DNA of 64,000 nucleotides from Myxococcales bacterium (GCA_013298625.1 JAAFIF010000002.1:178976-242975); one strand, 5' to 3'; positions 32,232 through 43,530 are shown, numbered from the stretch's first letter. The notes: a model not told the origin generated them from the sequence alone. Program-made: numbers and translations.

Positions 32232-32798
32232 TCAGCGCTCGAGCGCGCGCTCGCAGAGGGCCACGACGCTGTCAGCGATCCAGCGGGCGAGGGCGGGCGA
32301 GTCGAGCAAGCCTGCGCGAAACACCGTGGCGAGCATTTGATTTCGTGGGCCCTCGATGGACACCACGCGGTCCTCGAGCACGCGCACCGCTTGGACCTCT
32401 TCGGGGTCGAGCCGCGCGACGCTGACGGTCTTGCCGCGAAACGTGCGCTCGATCACCAGCGCGTCGCCCTCAAGCGCGATCGACATCGAGCCCCACAGCC
32501 GCCGCGCAAACAGGTACCCGCTTGCCAGACACCCGAGGTCGAGCAGCCACGGGATCACACGAAACGTCCGAGGAAACCCAGGCGCTCTCGCGGTCCCCGC
32601 GTGCGCGATCAGCGCGAGCGCCAAGAGCGCAACGGCGAAGAACAGCACGAACCAAGGGACCTCGTCGTGCACCTCCCAGCCGCGCTCGGTCGCCCGAATG
32701 CGGTCCGTCGGCGCCCTGGTCGTGAGCGCTGCGATGGACTCGCGGACCAGCTCTGGGTCGAGCCTCGCGCGCACGCCTCGTCGCAGCGCCTTGTCCAT
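32232..32798 (-). CDS. Two-helix membrane protein with PH-like domain
   Basis: A 188-residue protein. A short cytoplasmic N-terminus leads to two transmembrane helices (VPWFVLFFAVALLALALIAH and IPWLLDLGCLASGYLFARR). A beta-rich domain follows (SIALEGDALVIERTFRGKTVSVARLDPEEVQAVRVLEDRVVS), with the pattern of the bacterial PH-like YdbT/PH_2 family, and then a final helix. It lies eight bases after ettA and may be cotranscribed. Function unknown. Confidence 0.65.
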   Translation of the reverse strand: MDKALRRGVRARLDPELVRESIAALTTRAPTDRIRATERGWEVHDEVPWFVLFFAVALLALALIAHAGTARAPGFPRTFRVIPWLLDLGCLASGYLFARRLWGSMSIALEGDALVIERTFRGKTVSVARLDPEEVQAVRVLEDRVVSIEGPRNQMLATVFRAGLLDSPALARWIADSVVALCERALER

Positions 32799-32806
32799 CA
32801 CCGTCC

Positions 32807-34486
<1,680 letters not shown>

Positions 34487-34594
34487 GGCGCGCGAGTCAT
34501 AACAAGGCCGCGCGTTGATTTCATCCACCAACCGCCCTGTTTCCACGGCGCGAGCGGGGCGCGGGCGGGCGCGCTATCGTCGATCGACCACGCG

Positions 34595-35188
34595 ATGACA
34601 AACCTTCGATCGCTCGCGCCGGGGCTCTTGCTCGCGGCTCCTCGGTTGGGAGACCCGAACTTCGAGAAGAGCGTGATCTTGCTCGGGCGGCACAGCGCCG
34701 AGGGTGCCCTCGGCTGGGTCGTCAACGGCCGCGAGTGCGGCGTCGTGCGCGAGCTGCTCGTGGCCTCGAGCCTGGTCGACGAAGACCAAGAGCTTCCGCT
34801 AGCGAGCTCGTACGACCGCGAGGCGCGTCGGGGCGGTCCCGTGACGCCGGGCTCGGGGTGGATGCTCTATCGAAAGCGCGGAATCGACCGTGAAATCCCC
34901 GGCGAAATCTCGATCGGCGACGACGTCGCCGTGACGGGTGACGCCGACGCGTTTCGCGCGACGTTGGGCGGCGCCGAGCCGCGAGAGTTCTTCTTGCTGC
35001 TCGGCTACGCGGGCTGGGGACCGGGGCAGCTCGAAGACGAAGTGAGCGAGGGGGCGTGGCTGCCGTGCGCACTCGACGAGGGGCTCTTGTTCGACGGCGA
35101 CGCGAAGGACCTGTGGGACCGCGCGTATCGAAGCAGCGTGGGGATCGCGCCGGGCGCGTTCGTTCGCGGCGGCCGCGGAAGCGCGTAG
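34595..35188 (+). CDS. YqgE/AlgH family protein
   Basis: A 197-residue protein of the UPF0301/AlgH family. LAPGLLLAAPRLGDPNFEKSVILLGRHSAEGALGWVVN is the family N-terminus, and FFLLLGYAGWGPGQLEDEVSEGAWLP the C-terminal signature. The biochemical role is not known; the Pseudomonas homologue affects alginate expression. It is divergent from ettA and convergent with hemY (six bases). Confidence 0.93.
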   Translation: MTNLRSLAPGLLLAAPRLGDPNFEKSVILLGRHSAEGALGWVVNGRECGVVRELLVASSLVDEDQELPLASSYDREARRGGPVTPGSGWMLYRKRGIDREIPGEISIGDDVAVTGDADAFRATLGGAEPREFFLLLGYAGWGPGQLEDEVSEGAWLPCALDEGLLFDGDAKDLWDRAYRSSVGIAPGAFVRGGRGSA

Positions 35189-35193
35189 ACCGC

Positions 35194-36597
35194 TCACGCC
35201 AGCGTGAGCCGCGCAGACGCTTCGCTCGCTTGCTTGATGGTGTCGGGGATCCCGACGCCGTGGACGCCTGCGGCGGCGACCTCGATCGACGGCAGCTCGC
35301 GCAAGAGGGCGGTCACGCGCTGGATGCGGGCGGTGTGGCCGAGCTCCATCTGCGGGCTCGTGTCTGCGTAGCGAACCACCCTCGTGAGCGTGGGCTCGCC
35401 GCGGGCGCCGACGGTGCGCTCGAAGCCCGCGCGCGCGCGGCGCAACAGCGTCTCGTCGTCTTGCAAGTGAGCGTCGGGATCGCGCGTCCCTCCGAGAAAA
35501 CCGCGGAGCAACACGTGTCCATCGGGCACGCGCCCGGGCCACTTGTGCGAGAGCCACGTGGACGCAGAGAGCTCGCACTGCTCGGTGGGCGGAACCACGA
35601 AGCCCGAGCCGTCGAGCTTCATGTCGAGCTGCTCTTCGCGGTAGCCGAGCAGCGCGACGGCGGACGAGACGTGGCGGATGCCCGCGAGCAGCCGCGCGGC
35701 TTCGGGCGCGATCGGACGCAGCAACGGCGCGGCGAAGCGCGCAGGGACCGCGAGGTGAACGGCGTCGAAGGTCTCGCTCCCGCGCGCGGTGCGGACGATC
35801 CAACGCCCCGCGCTCGCGCTGAGCGAGAGGACCTCGCACTGCATGCGAACGGCGCCTTCGGGCAGCGCGCGCGCGAGCGCGTCGATCAGCGAGCCCATCC
35901 CGCGGCGCAGCGAGAGAAACGCAGACACGGGCGCGGCGCGCTCGGCGCTCTTTCGCGCGAGCCTCCGCGCGCGAAGGGCGCCCAAGATCAGCGACCGGTG
36001 CTGCCGCTCCATCTGCACGAGCTGCGGAAACGTCGCCCGCATGCTCAATCGATCCGGGTCGCCCGAGTGAATCCCCGCGAGCACGCTCTCGGCGAAGAGG
36101 TTGGACACCTCGGGCCCGAGCCGTCGGCGGACGAACGCGCCGATGGTCTCGTCGATGTCCGTCGGCCCGCGAGGCAAGAGCAGGTCTGCGAGGGCGCGGA
36201 GCTTTCCGGTCCATGTGGCGAGCGGCGAGCGCATCCACGAGGCGATGTCCGAGGGGACGACCAGCGCGAGGCCCTCGGGCACCGCGTGCAGCGCGCCGCG
36301 CTTGAAGACGTACAGCTTGCGATACTCCGGCCGCGTCTCGATCAGCTCGTCGCCGAGCCCGAGCTCGCGCGCCAGCGCCTCGGCGCTGCCCTTGGAGCGC
36401 ACGAACCCATCGGGGCCGCGCTCGAGCAGATAGCCCTGATCGAAGCTCGTGCCGATCGGCCCGCCGAGGCGGTCGCTCGCTTCGAAGAGCGAGACCTTCA
36501 CGCGATCGGGGCCGAGTTTGCTCGCGCGATACGCGCTGGTGAGCCCGGCGATCCCTCCGCCGATCACGGCGATCGACCGCGGCGCGCGCCCGGTCAT
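35194..36597 (-). CDS. hemY: Protoporphyrinogen oxidase, HemY type
   Basis: A 467-residue FAD oxidase that converts protoporphyrinogen IX (or coproporphyrinogen III) to the porphyrin. The FAD-binding GGGIAGLTSAYRASKLG is at the N-terminus; RLGGPIGTSFDQGYLLERGPDGF follows, and the C-terminus has DTSPQMELGHTARIQRV and GVHGVGIPDTIKQASEAS. The ATG overlaps the hemE stop (ATGA), so it is the second gene of a heme operon. Confidence 0.95.
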   Translation of the reverse strand: MTGRAPRSIAVIGGGIAGLTSAYRASKLGPDRVKVSLFEASDRLGGPIGTSFDQGYLLERGPDGFVRSKGSAEALARELGLGDELIETRPEYRKLYVFKRGALHAVPEGLALVVPSDIASWMRSPLATWTGKLRALADLLLPRGPTDIDETIGAFVRRRLGPEVSNLFAESVLAGIHSGDPDRLSMRATFPQLVQMERQHRSLILGALRARRLARKSAERAAPVSAFLSLRRGMGSLIDALARALPEGAVRMQCEVLSLSASAGRWIVRTARGSETFDAVHLAVPARFAAPLLRPIAPEAARLLAGIRHVSSAVALLGYREEQLDMKLDGSGFVVPPTEQCELSASTWLSHKWPGRVPDGHVLLRGFLGGTRDPDAHLQDDETLLRRARAGFERTVGARGEPTLTRVVRYADTSPQMELGHTARIQRVTALLRELPSIEVAAAGVHGVGIPDTIKQASEASARLTLA

Positions 36598-37640
36598 GGC
36601 TCGCTCGGCTCGCGTTGGCCCGCGTACGAGTGCACGAAGTCAGCGAGGCGCTTGACCGTGTCGACCGGCGTCGTGGGCAGGATTCCGTGGCCCAAGTTGA
36701 ATACGTGGCCAGGACGACCAGCGACGTCGTCGAGGATGGCCTTCGCGCGGGACTCGACCGTGGGCCAGGGCGCGAAGAGCGCGCACGGGTCGAAGTTGCC
36801 CTGCACCGCGCGGTCGTGGCCGATGCGCTTCCACGCGGCGCTGAGGGGCTCGCGCCAGTCGACGCCGATGACGGTTCCGCCTGCGTCGCGCATGGACTCG
36901 AGCAGCGTGGCGGTGCCGGTCCCGAAGTGAATCACCGGGACGCCCGTGCGCTCGACGTCCTCGAGCACGCCCTTCACGTGCGGCTGCACGTACGTCCGAT
37001 AGTCGTCGACCGAGAGCTGGCCCACCCACGAGTCGAACAGCTGCACGGCCTGCGCGCCGGCGGTGATCTGCGCGCGGAGGTACCGTCGCGTGACCTCCGA
37101 CAGCTTCTCGAGCAGCGCGTGCCAGGCGGCCGGCTCGCTGTACATGAACAGTTTGGTTTTCTCGAAGTGACTGCTCTTGCCGCCTTCGATCAAGTAGCTG
37201 GCGAGCGTGAACGGCGCGCCGGCGAAGCCGATCAAGGGGCAGCGGCCTTCGAGTTCACCGCGCAGCAACCGCAGCGTTTCGAGCACGTAGCCGAGGCCCT
37301 CTTCGGGCTCGAACACGCGCAGGCGCTCGACGGCTTCGACCGAACGAACGGGCTCGAAGATCACTGGGCCTTCGCCCTTGGCGAAGTCGAACGGGGCGCC
37401 CATCGGCTCGAGGGGCAACAGAATGTCGGCGAACAAGATCGCGGCGTCGACGGCGATCGAGCGGACCGGCTGCAGGGTGACCTGCACGGCGAGCTCGGGG
37501 GTGCGGCAGAGCTCGAGCATCGAGTACCGGGCGCGCAGGGCGCGGTACTCGGGCATGTAGCGCCCGGCCTGACGCATGAACCACACGGGGGTGACGTCGA
37601 CGGGCTCGCGCCGGCAGGCGCGCAGAAAGCGGTCGTGCAT
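36594..37640 (-). CDS. hemE: Uroporphyrinogen decarboxylase
   Basis: A 348-residue TIM-barrel enzyme that removes four carboxyl groups from uroporphyrinogen III. PVWFMRQAGRYMPEYRALR is the signature N-terminus, FADILLPLEPMG and GFAGAPFTLASYLIEGG the substrate region, and FDSWVGQLS and NLGHGILPTTPVDTV the later conserved motifs. The ATG at 37640 is chosen because residues upstream do not match the family. It is divergent from carA across 136 bases. Confidence 0.97.
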   Translation of the reverse strand: MHDRFLRACRREPVDVTPVWFMRQAGRYMPEYRALRARYSMLELCRTPELAVQVTLQPVRSIAVDAAILFADILLPLEPMGAPFDFAKGEGPVIFEPVRSVEAVERLRVFEPEEGLGYVLETLRLLRGELEGRCPLIGFAGAPFTLASYLIEGGKSSHFEKTKLFMYSEPAAWHALLEKLSEVTRRYLRAQITAGAQAVQLFDSWVGQLSVDDYRTYVQPHVKGVLEDVERTGVPVIHFGTGTATLLESMRDAGGTVIGVDWREPLSAAWKRIGHDRAVQGNFDPCALFAPWPTVESRAKAILDDVAGRPGHVFNLGHGILPTTPVDTVKRLADFVHSYAGQREPSEP

Positions 37641-37776
37641 GAGGGTGGCCGGAGTATAGGGACAGCGTCCGGCGGGACATCGGCAATTCGTAGCGCGCTG
37701 CGTCGCGATCGTGTATGCACGCGCCGCCTTTCGGCGGCCCCCAAACTCTTTCACCGCCGACAGCGCGAGGACGTCG

Positions 37777-38883
37777 ATGCAGGCGATGAAGCTGCTGCTC
37801 GCTGACGGGACCGAATACGAAGGGCGCTCATTTGGTGCGCGCCGCGAAGTCTCGGGCGAGGTCGTGTTCAACACGGGGATGTCGGGGTACGTCGAGACGC
37901 TGACGGACCCGAGCTACAAGGGACAGATCCTCGTTCTGACCTACCCGTTGCAGGGCAACTATGGCGTTCCGGCGCCGCGGCTGAGCGAAGCGTTCGCGGA
38001 GCTGAAGGACAAGTACGAGAGCGGCAAGATCCAGATCCAGGGGCTCGTGGTGCTGCGGCACGCGAGCAACCCTTCGCACTGGGACTGCGCGCGCACGCTG
38101 GGCCAGTGGCTCGCGTCCGAGGGCATCCCCGCGATCGAGTGCGTCGACACCCGCGCCGTCACCCGCAAGCTGCGCGAGCACGGGACGATGAACGGGTTTC
38201 TCGTCGAGGCCAAGACGACGCTCGCCGACGCCACGGTGAAGTGCGACGCGATCGAGATGTCGCAGGTGTGCGCGATGACCACGGTGCCGGACGTGATCCG
38301 GTACGAGGGCGGGCAGCTGAAGATCTTGCTCGTGGACACCGGGGCGAAGGACTCGATCGTGCGGTCGATCATCAGCCGCGGAGCCACGGTGATCCGCGTC
38401 CCGTTTCACAAGGACCTGCGGCCGTTGGTGGCTGAGTGCGACGGCGTGCTGCTCTCGAACGGGCCGGGCGACCCCAAGGACATGATGGCCACGGTCGAGC
38501 AGCTTCGAAGCGCGGTGTTTCCCACGAAGAAGCCCATCTTCGGCGTGTGCATGGGCAACCAGCTGTTGGGGCTCGCCGCTGGCGGCGACACCATCAAGCT
38601 GAAGTACGGGCATCGCTCGCAGAACCAGCCGGTGCAAGACCTGCTCACGAGACGCTGCTACGTGACCTCGCAGAACCACGGGTACGTGGTCAACGAGGGC
38701 TCGCTGCCGGCCGAGTGGGAGCCGTGGTTCGTCAACGTCAACGACGGCTCCAACGAGGGGATTCGCTGCCGGACGAAGCCCTGGTCGAGCGTGCAGTTTC
38801 ACCCTGAAGCGGCGCCGGGCCCCGAAGACGCTGCGTTTCTGTTCGATGACTTTTTGCGCCTGGTCGGTTCGATCCGGGTCTGA
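37777..38883 (+). CDS. carA: Carbamoyl-phosphate synthase small subunit
   Basis: A 368-residue glutamine amidotransferase subunit delivering ammonia to CarB for arginine and pyrimidine synthesis. The N-terminal domain has GEVVFNTGMSGYVETLTDPSY; the amidotransferase domain has the nucleophile cysteine in FGVCMGNQLLGLA and the catalytic His/Glu in VQFHPEAAPGP. The ATG at 37777 has GAGG six bases upstream; an in-frame ATG at 37786 is possible. carB follows after 15 bases. Confidence 0.96.
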   Translation: MQAMKLLLADGTEYEGRSFGARREVSGEVVFNTGMSGYVETLTDPSYKGQILVLTYPLQGNYGVPAPRLSEAFAELKDKYESGKIQIQGLVVLRHASNPSHWDCARTLGQWLASEGIPAIECVDTRAVTRKLREHGTMNGFLVEAKTTLADATVKCDAIEMSQVCAMTTVPDVIRYEGGQLKILLVDTGAKDSIVRSIISRGATVIRVPFHKDLRPLVAECDGVLLSNGPGDPKDMMATVEQLRSAVFPTKKPIFGVCMGNQLLGLAAGGDTIKLKYGHRSQNQPVQDLLTRRCYVTSQNHGYVVNEGSLPAEWEPWFVNVNDGSNEGIRCRTKPWSSVQFHPEAAPGPEDAAFLFDDFLRLVGSIRV

Positions 38884-38898
38884 GCGAAGGAGCACACG

Positions 38899-41800
38899 AT
38901 GTTCGGCCAGTACCTCCCGAAGAAGCCGCGACGAGTGCTGATCCTGGGCTCTGGAGCCCTGAAGATCGGCGAGGCGGGCGAGTTCGATTACTCGGGCTCG
39001 CAGGCGATCAAGGCCCTCAAAGAAGAGGGCATCTACACGGTGTTGGTGAACCCCAACATCGCCACGATTCAGACCAGCGAGCAGCTCGCTGACAAAGTGT
39101 ACTTTCACCCGGTCGACCCGCACTTCGTCGAGAAGGTGATCGTGCGCGAGGACATCGACGCGATCACCGTGTCCTTCGGCGGACAGACCGCGTTGAATTG
39201 TGGTGTCGCGCTCGACGCCGCTGGGGTCTTTCAGAAGTACGGCATCCGCGTGCTCGGAACGCCCATCGAGGCCGTGCGGGACACCGAGGACCGCAAGCGC
39301 TTCGTCAACCGACTCAACGAGATCGGCGTGAAGTCTGCTCGCGCCGAGGCGTGCGTCAGCGAAGACGAAGTGCGCGCCGCGGTCGGCCGCATCGGTCTGC
39401 CCGTGATCCTCCGCGCCGCCTACGCGCTCGGCGGAAAGGGCTCGCGCATCTGCGAGACCGACGCCGACGTCGAAGAGGCGCTGCCGAAGCTGTTCGCCTC
39501 GGGCCTGCCACAGGTGCTCGTCGAAGAGTCCCTGCGCGGGTGGAAGGAGATCGAGTACGAGGTCGTGCGCGACGCGCGCGACAACTGCATCACCGTCTGC
39601 AACATGGAGAACGTCGATCCGCTCGGGATTCACACAGGTGAATCGATCGTGGTCGCGCCCTCGCAGACGCTCAACAACGAGGAGTATCAGCTCCTCCGCA
39701 CCATCGCGATCAACACGATCCGCCACCTCGGCATCGTGGGCGAGTGCAACATCCAGTACGCGCTCGACCCCAACTCGCTCGACTACCGGGTGATCGAGGT
39801 CAACGCGCGGCTGTCGCGCTCGTCGGCGCTCGCGTCGAAGGCGACGGGCTATCCGCTCGCGTACGTCGCGGCCAAGCTCGCGCTCGGCTACACGCTGCCG
39901 GACCTGCCCAACGCGATCACCCGCAGGACGTCGGCGTTCTTCGAGCCCGCGCTCGACTACGTCGTGTGCAAGGTCCCGCGGTGGGACCTCGAGAAGTTCG
40001 TCGGCGTCGAGCACAAGATCGGCTCGGAGATGAAGTCGGTCGGCGAGGTCATGGCCATCGGCAAGACCTTCGCCGAAGCGCTGCAGAAGGCGCTGCGCAT
40101 GATCGACATCGGCGTCGACGGGATCGACCCGCACAAGTTCAGCTTTCCTGACGTGAAGAGAGAGCTCAGGTACCCGTCGCAGCGACGGATGTTCGCCGTG
40201 GCGCGGGCGTTTCACGAGGGGATGAGCGTCGACGAGGTGCACGAGCTGTCGCGCATCGACGAGTTCTTCTTGCACGAGATCGCGGACACCGTTCGCATGG
40301 GCCGCGAGCTCGAGGACAAGAAGGGCCGCGAGCTCGACGAGCCGGCGCTGCGCCGCGCGAAGCTGCAGGGCTTCTCGGACAAGGGCATCGCGACGCGCAT
40401 CGGGGTCAAAGAGGACGTCGTTCGCGACCTGCGAAGGCGCCACGCGATCCGGCCTCACATCGCGCAGATCGACACGCTCGCCGCTGAATATCCAGCGGAG
40501 ACGAACTACCTGTACCTGACCTACCACGCGCAGCACGACGACGTTCAGCCCTCGTGGCGCAAGAAGGTCCTCGTGCTCGGCTCGGGTGCGTACCGCATCG
40601 GCAGCTCGGTCGAGTTCGACTGGTGCTGCGTCAACGCGATCACCGCGGCGCGCGAGCTCGGCTTCGAGACGCTGGTGCTCAACTACAACCCCGAGACGGT
40701 GAGCACGGACTACGACGTGTCCGACTCGCTGGTGTTCGACGAGATCAACTTCGAGAACGTGATGGAGCTGTGGGAGCGCGAGCGCCCCTACGGCGTGATC
40801 GTTTCGATGGGCGGACAGGTGCCCAACAACCTCGCGATCCGCTTGCACCGCGCGGGCGTGAAGATCCTCGGGACGAGCGCCGAGAGCATCGACGCCGCAG
40901 AGGACCGCGAGAAGTTCAGCGGGATGCTCGACAAGCTGGGCATCGATCAGCCGCGGTGGACGAGCACGGGCAAGCTCGAGGACGCCGAGGCGATCGCCGA
41001 GTCGCTGGGCGGCTACCCGGTGCTGGTGCGTCCGTCCTACGTGCTCTCGGGCGCGGCGATGACCGTGGCGCACGAGCGCGAGCACCTGCGCAACTACCTG
41101 ACGCGCGCGACCGACGTGTCGCCAGAGCACCCGGTGGTGATCACGAAATTCGAGCAAAACTCCAAGGAGATCGAGATCGACGCGGTCGCGGACGACGGCG
41201 AGATCGTCCTGTGGGCCATCTCGGAGCACGTCGAGAACGCTGGCGTGCACTCGGGCGACGCGACCTTGGTGCTGCCGCCGCAGAAGCTCTACATCGAGAC
41301 GATTCGGCGCATCAAAAAGATCGCGTGCGACGTGGCGAGCGCGCTCAAGATCACCGGGCCGTTCAACATGCAGTTTCTCGCGCGGCACAACGAGGTGAAG
41401 GTGATCGAGTGCAACCTTCGCGCGTCGCGCTCGTTTCCGTTCGTGTCGAAGGTCACGGGAAACAACTTCATCCGCGAGGCCACGCGCAGGATGCTGGGCG
41501 TTCGCGGCCCGGTGCAGAACCGCGCGCTCGACCTCGACTACGTCGCGGTCAAAGCCGCGCAGTTCTCGTTCTCTCGGCTCGCGGGCGCGGACCCGACGCT
41601 GGGCGTCGAGATGGCGTCGACCGGCGAGGTGGGCTGCTTCGGCAACGACCTCAACGAAGCGCTGCTGAAGGCGCTGGTCGCGACGGGGTTCAAGTTTCCG
41701 AAGAAGGGCGTGCTGCTCTCGCTCGGTCCCGCGGCGGAGAAGCTGCGCTTCCTCGAGGACGCGGTGATGCTGCGCTCGATGGGGCTCGCGCTCTTCGCGA

Positions 41801-42129
41801 CGCCGGGCACGTACGACGTGCTCAAAGAGCACGGGATCGAGTGCGAGATCGCCTATAAGAACAGCGACGAGAAGACCCCCTCTGCGATCGAGCTCATGAA
41901 CGCGGGCAAGATCGACCTGGTGATCAACATCCCGCGCTCGTACGACCGTGACGGGCGGCCCGACGGGTACTTCATCCGTCGCCGCGCGGTGGACTTGAAC
42001 ATCCCGCTCATCACCAACATGCAGCTCGCGCGTGCGGTGGTCGAAGCGATCGACAAGCTCTCGCTCGACGACCTCGAGATGTACGACTGGAAGAGCTACC
42101 TCGCGCGTCGGTCGCAGATGCTCGTGTAG
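38899..42129 (+). CDS. carB: Carbamoyl-phosphate synthase large subunit
   Basis: A 1076-residue enzyme with two homologous ATP-grasp halves: the first begins RRVLILGSGALKIGEAGEFDYSG, the second VLVLGSGAYRIGSSVEFDW at about residue 555. Both halves have the expected ATP-binding and metal ligands (VEVNARLSRSSALASKATGYP and IECNLRASRSFPFVSKVTGNN). The C-terminal MGS-like allosteric domain (GLALFATPGTYDVLKEHGIE) is present. The length equals the family norm. The 3' end overlaps the convergent lipoprotein gene by 34 bases. Confidence 0.98.
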   Translation: MFGQYLPKKPRRVLILGSGALKIGEAGEFDYSGSQAIKALKEEGIYTVLVNPNIATIQTSEQLADKVYFHPVDPHFVEKVIVREDIDAITVSFGGQTALNCGVALDAAGVFQKYGIRVLGTPIEAVRDTEDRKRFVNRLNEIGVKSARAEACVSEDEVRAAVGRIGLPVILRAAYALGGKGSRICETDADVEEALPKLFASGLPQVLVEESLRGWKEIEYEVVRDARDNCITVCNMENVDPLGIHTGESIVVAPSQTLNNEEYQLLRTIAINTIRHLGIVGECNIQYALDPNSLDYRVIEVNARLSRSSALASKATGYPLAYVAAKLALGYTLPDLPNAITRRTSAFFEPALDYVVCKVPRWDLEKFVGVEHKIGSEMKSVGEVMAIGKTFAEALQKALRMIDIGVDGIDPHKFSFPDVKRELRYPSQRRMFAVARAFHEGMSVDEVHELSRIDEFFLHEIADTVRMGRELEDKKGRELDEPALRRAKLQGFSDKGIATRIGVKEDVVRDLRRRHAIRPHIAQIDTLAAEYPAETNYLYLTYHAQHDDVQPSWRKKVLVLGSGAYRIGSSVEFDWCCVNAITAARELGFETLVLNYNPETVSTDYDVSDSLVFDEINFENVMELWERERPYGVIVSMGGQVPNNLAIRLHRAGVKILGTSAESIDAAEDREKFSGMLDKLGIDQPRWTSTGKLEDAEAIAESLGGYPVLVRPSYVLSGAAMTVAHEREHLRNYLTRATDVSPEHPVVITKFEQNSKEIEIDAVADDGEIVLWAISEHVENAGVHSGDATLVLPPQKLYIETIRRIKKIACDVASALKITGPFNMQFLARHNEVKVIECNLRASRSFPFVSKVTGNNFIREATRRMLGVRGPVQNRALDLDYVAVKAAQFSFSRLAGADPTLGVEMASTGEVGCFGNDLNEALLKALVATGFKFPKKGVLLSLGPAAEKLRFLEDAVMLRSMGLALFATPGTYDVLKEHGIECEIAYKNSDEKTPSAIELMNAGKIDLVINIPRSYDRDGRPDGYFIRRRAVDLNIPLITNMQLARAVVEAIDKLSLDDLEMYDWKSYLARRSQMLV

Positions 42130-42992
42130 CGCGCGTCGGCGAGGGCGAGCAGGGGCAGGTCGCGGTGAGGGGCGAACGCAGCGCGAACGCGCTCTTCGAT
42201 CGTCGCTCCTTCGGGCAGCGCGACGCGAACGACCGCGGACTGGCTGGGGTTGATCGCGATCGCAAACGAGAGCGAGAGGCGCGCGGCGCGCTGGTCTTCG
42301 GGCCGCGGCAAGACGAACCATCGCGCGCACCCGCCGCCCGGCGCGAGCGAGCACCCGCCGGCTTCGAGCACGCGGGCGAGGGGCGTGAACGCGCCGTGAC
42401 GAAGCGCCGCGGGGGCTTCGGTCTCGTCCGCAGCGCCGCGCTCGACCGTAGGCATCTCGCGGCCGGCGAGGGTGGTGGTCATGACGAAGGGGACGATGAA
42501 GAGGGCGTAGCCGGTTTGGATTCCGTCGGCGAGCGAGCGGAGCAAGCCCGAGGCTTCGCGCGCGGGGGTGAAGCGCATGGGCTCGTCTTCGCCTGCGTTG
42601 GCGCGGAGCTCGTCGAAGCCCGCGAGCGCGGCGAGCGCGTGCTCGCGCGGGAGGATCAAGGGCGCAGGGGCGTCGTCTCGCTCGACGCCGACCTCGACGC
42701 GCGCGTCCTGGCCCTCGACCACGCTGGTGCTGGTCTCGACGCGAAGAAAGATCGCGCGACGACGGAGCGGCGAGGTCGCTCCCGCGGGCACGAACGCGAT
42801 GGCCTCTGGCGGCGCGACGCGCACGGACACGACGGGCTCGAGCTGCGCGAGGAGGTCTCGCTCATCGGCCACGCAGCGAGCGTGCTCGCGGGCGTCGTGC
42901 AAGCGCGCGCGCAGCCCCGCGGCGACGAGGGGTCTCGCGCAGCCAGCGTGGCAGAGCGCCATCGACGCAGCGAGCGCGAGCGCGAGCTTCAG
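42096..42992 (-). CDS. Lipoprotein, probable CTG start
   Basis: A 298-residue lipoprotein of unknown family, with strands such as SVRVAPPEAIAFVPAG, IFLRVETSTSVVEGQ and RLSLSFAIAINPSQSAVVRVALPEG. The best signal peptide reads (start)KLALALAASMALCHAGC, with lipobox HAGC, and its first codon would be a CTG at 42992 overlapping the TGA of the preceding gene (CTGA). An ATG at 42962 would leave only eight residues before the Cys. A CTG start is rare, so the N-terminus needs checking. It overlaps carB at the 3' end. Confidence 0.6.
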   Translation of the reverse strand: MKLALALAASMALCHAGCARPLVAAGLRARLHDAREHARCVADERDLLAQLEPVVSVRVAPPEAIAFVPAGATSPLRRRAIFLRVETSTSVVEGQDARVEVGVERDDAPAPLILPREHALAALAGFDELRANAGEDEPMRFTPAREASGLLRSLADGIQTGYALFIVPFVMTTTLAGREMPTVERGAADETEAPAALRHGAFTPLARVLEAGGCSLAPGGGCARWFVLPRPEDQRAARLSLSFAIAINPSQSAVVRVALPEGATIEERVRAAFAPHRDLPLLALADARYTSICDRRAR

Positions 42993-43237
42993 GGCGACCT
43001 CGACGCGAGGACCAGGGCCACGATCGTCGCGAGCAAGAGCAGCACGGCCAGCGAACATCCGTAGCGGAGCAGCGGCGGACCGCCGTACTTGGGCGCAGCG
43101 CGATCGGGGTAGTCGATCGGCCGCGGAGGGCTCGCGTCTTCGATGCGCACGCACTGCGGGTGCACCGCGCCCGAGTGCGAAGGCGCTGTGTTTGCAGGGT
43201 CGAGCGGCGCGCCGCAGCGAGGACAGATGGGTTGCAT
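42989..43237 (-). CDS. Zinc-ribbon small membrane protein A
   Basis: An 82-residue protein: a zinc-ribbon-like N-terminus (MQPICPRCGAPLDPANTAPS ... VHPQC, CxxC plus HxxC), a Pro/Asp linker, and one C-terminal transmembrane helix (CSLAVLLLLATIVALVLA). It is a paralogue of the gene nine bases upstream, probably by tandem duplication. The zinc ribbon would face the cytoplasm. Function unknown. Confidence 0.75.
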   Translation of the reverse strand: MQPICPRCGAPLDPANTAPSHSGAVHPQCVRIEDASPPRPIDYPDRAAPKYGGPPLLRYGCSLAVLLLLATIVALVLASRSP

Positions 43238-43245
43238 GGTGTGGC

Positions 43246-43530
43246 TCACGGACGAAGCAGCAGCCGCCACGCGCCGATGGCGAGGGCGATCGCGAGGATG
43301 GTGACGAGCAGAACGACCAGGGGATTCACTGACGATCGTCGCGGCGGCGGCAACCCGTACATGGGCGCGAGCACCAGCGGGTCGCGGCTCGTGAGCGGGC
43401 TCGGCTGCGGGTCGAACACGGGCGGCGGCTCGTCAGGGCGAGCGCACGCGGGGTGCACCGGTCCGTCGCGCGAGGGCGCCGTGTTCGACGGGTCGAGCGG
43501 CGCGCCGCAGCGAGGACAGAGCGGTTGCAT
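43246..43530 (-). CDS. Zinc-ribbon small membrane protein B
   Basis: A 94-residue paralogue of the following gene: MQPLCPRCGAPLDPSNTAPS is almost identical, VHPAC supplies the second metal pair, and a single transmembrane helix (PLVVLLVTILAIALAIGAW) is near the C-terminus. The linker is longer and Pro-rich. First gene of a three-gene minus-strand group with the CTG-start lipoprotein. Confidence 0.75.
   Translation of the reverse strand: MQPLCPRCGAPLDPSNTAPSRDGPVHPACARPDEPPPVFDPQPSPLTSRDPLVLAPMYGLPPPRRSSVNPLVVLLVTILAIALAIGAWRLLLRP

Noticed and set aside
37715..37735. A 6-bp G+C hairpin upstream of carA as terminator or attenuator
   Set aside because: No U-run follows and no leader peptide is evident; such small stems are expected by chance at this G+C content.
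37828..42354. A 1508-codon open frame opposite carA/carB
   Set aside because: Antisense shadow produced by high third-position G+C in the genuine car genes.
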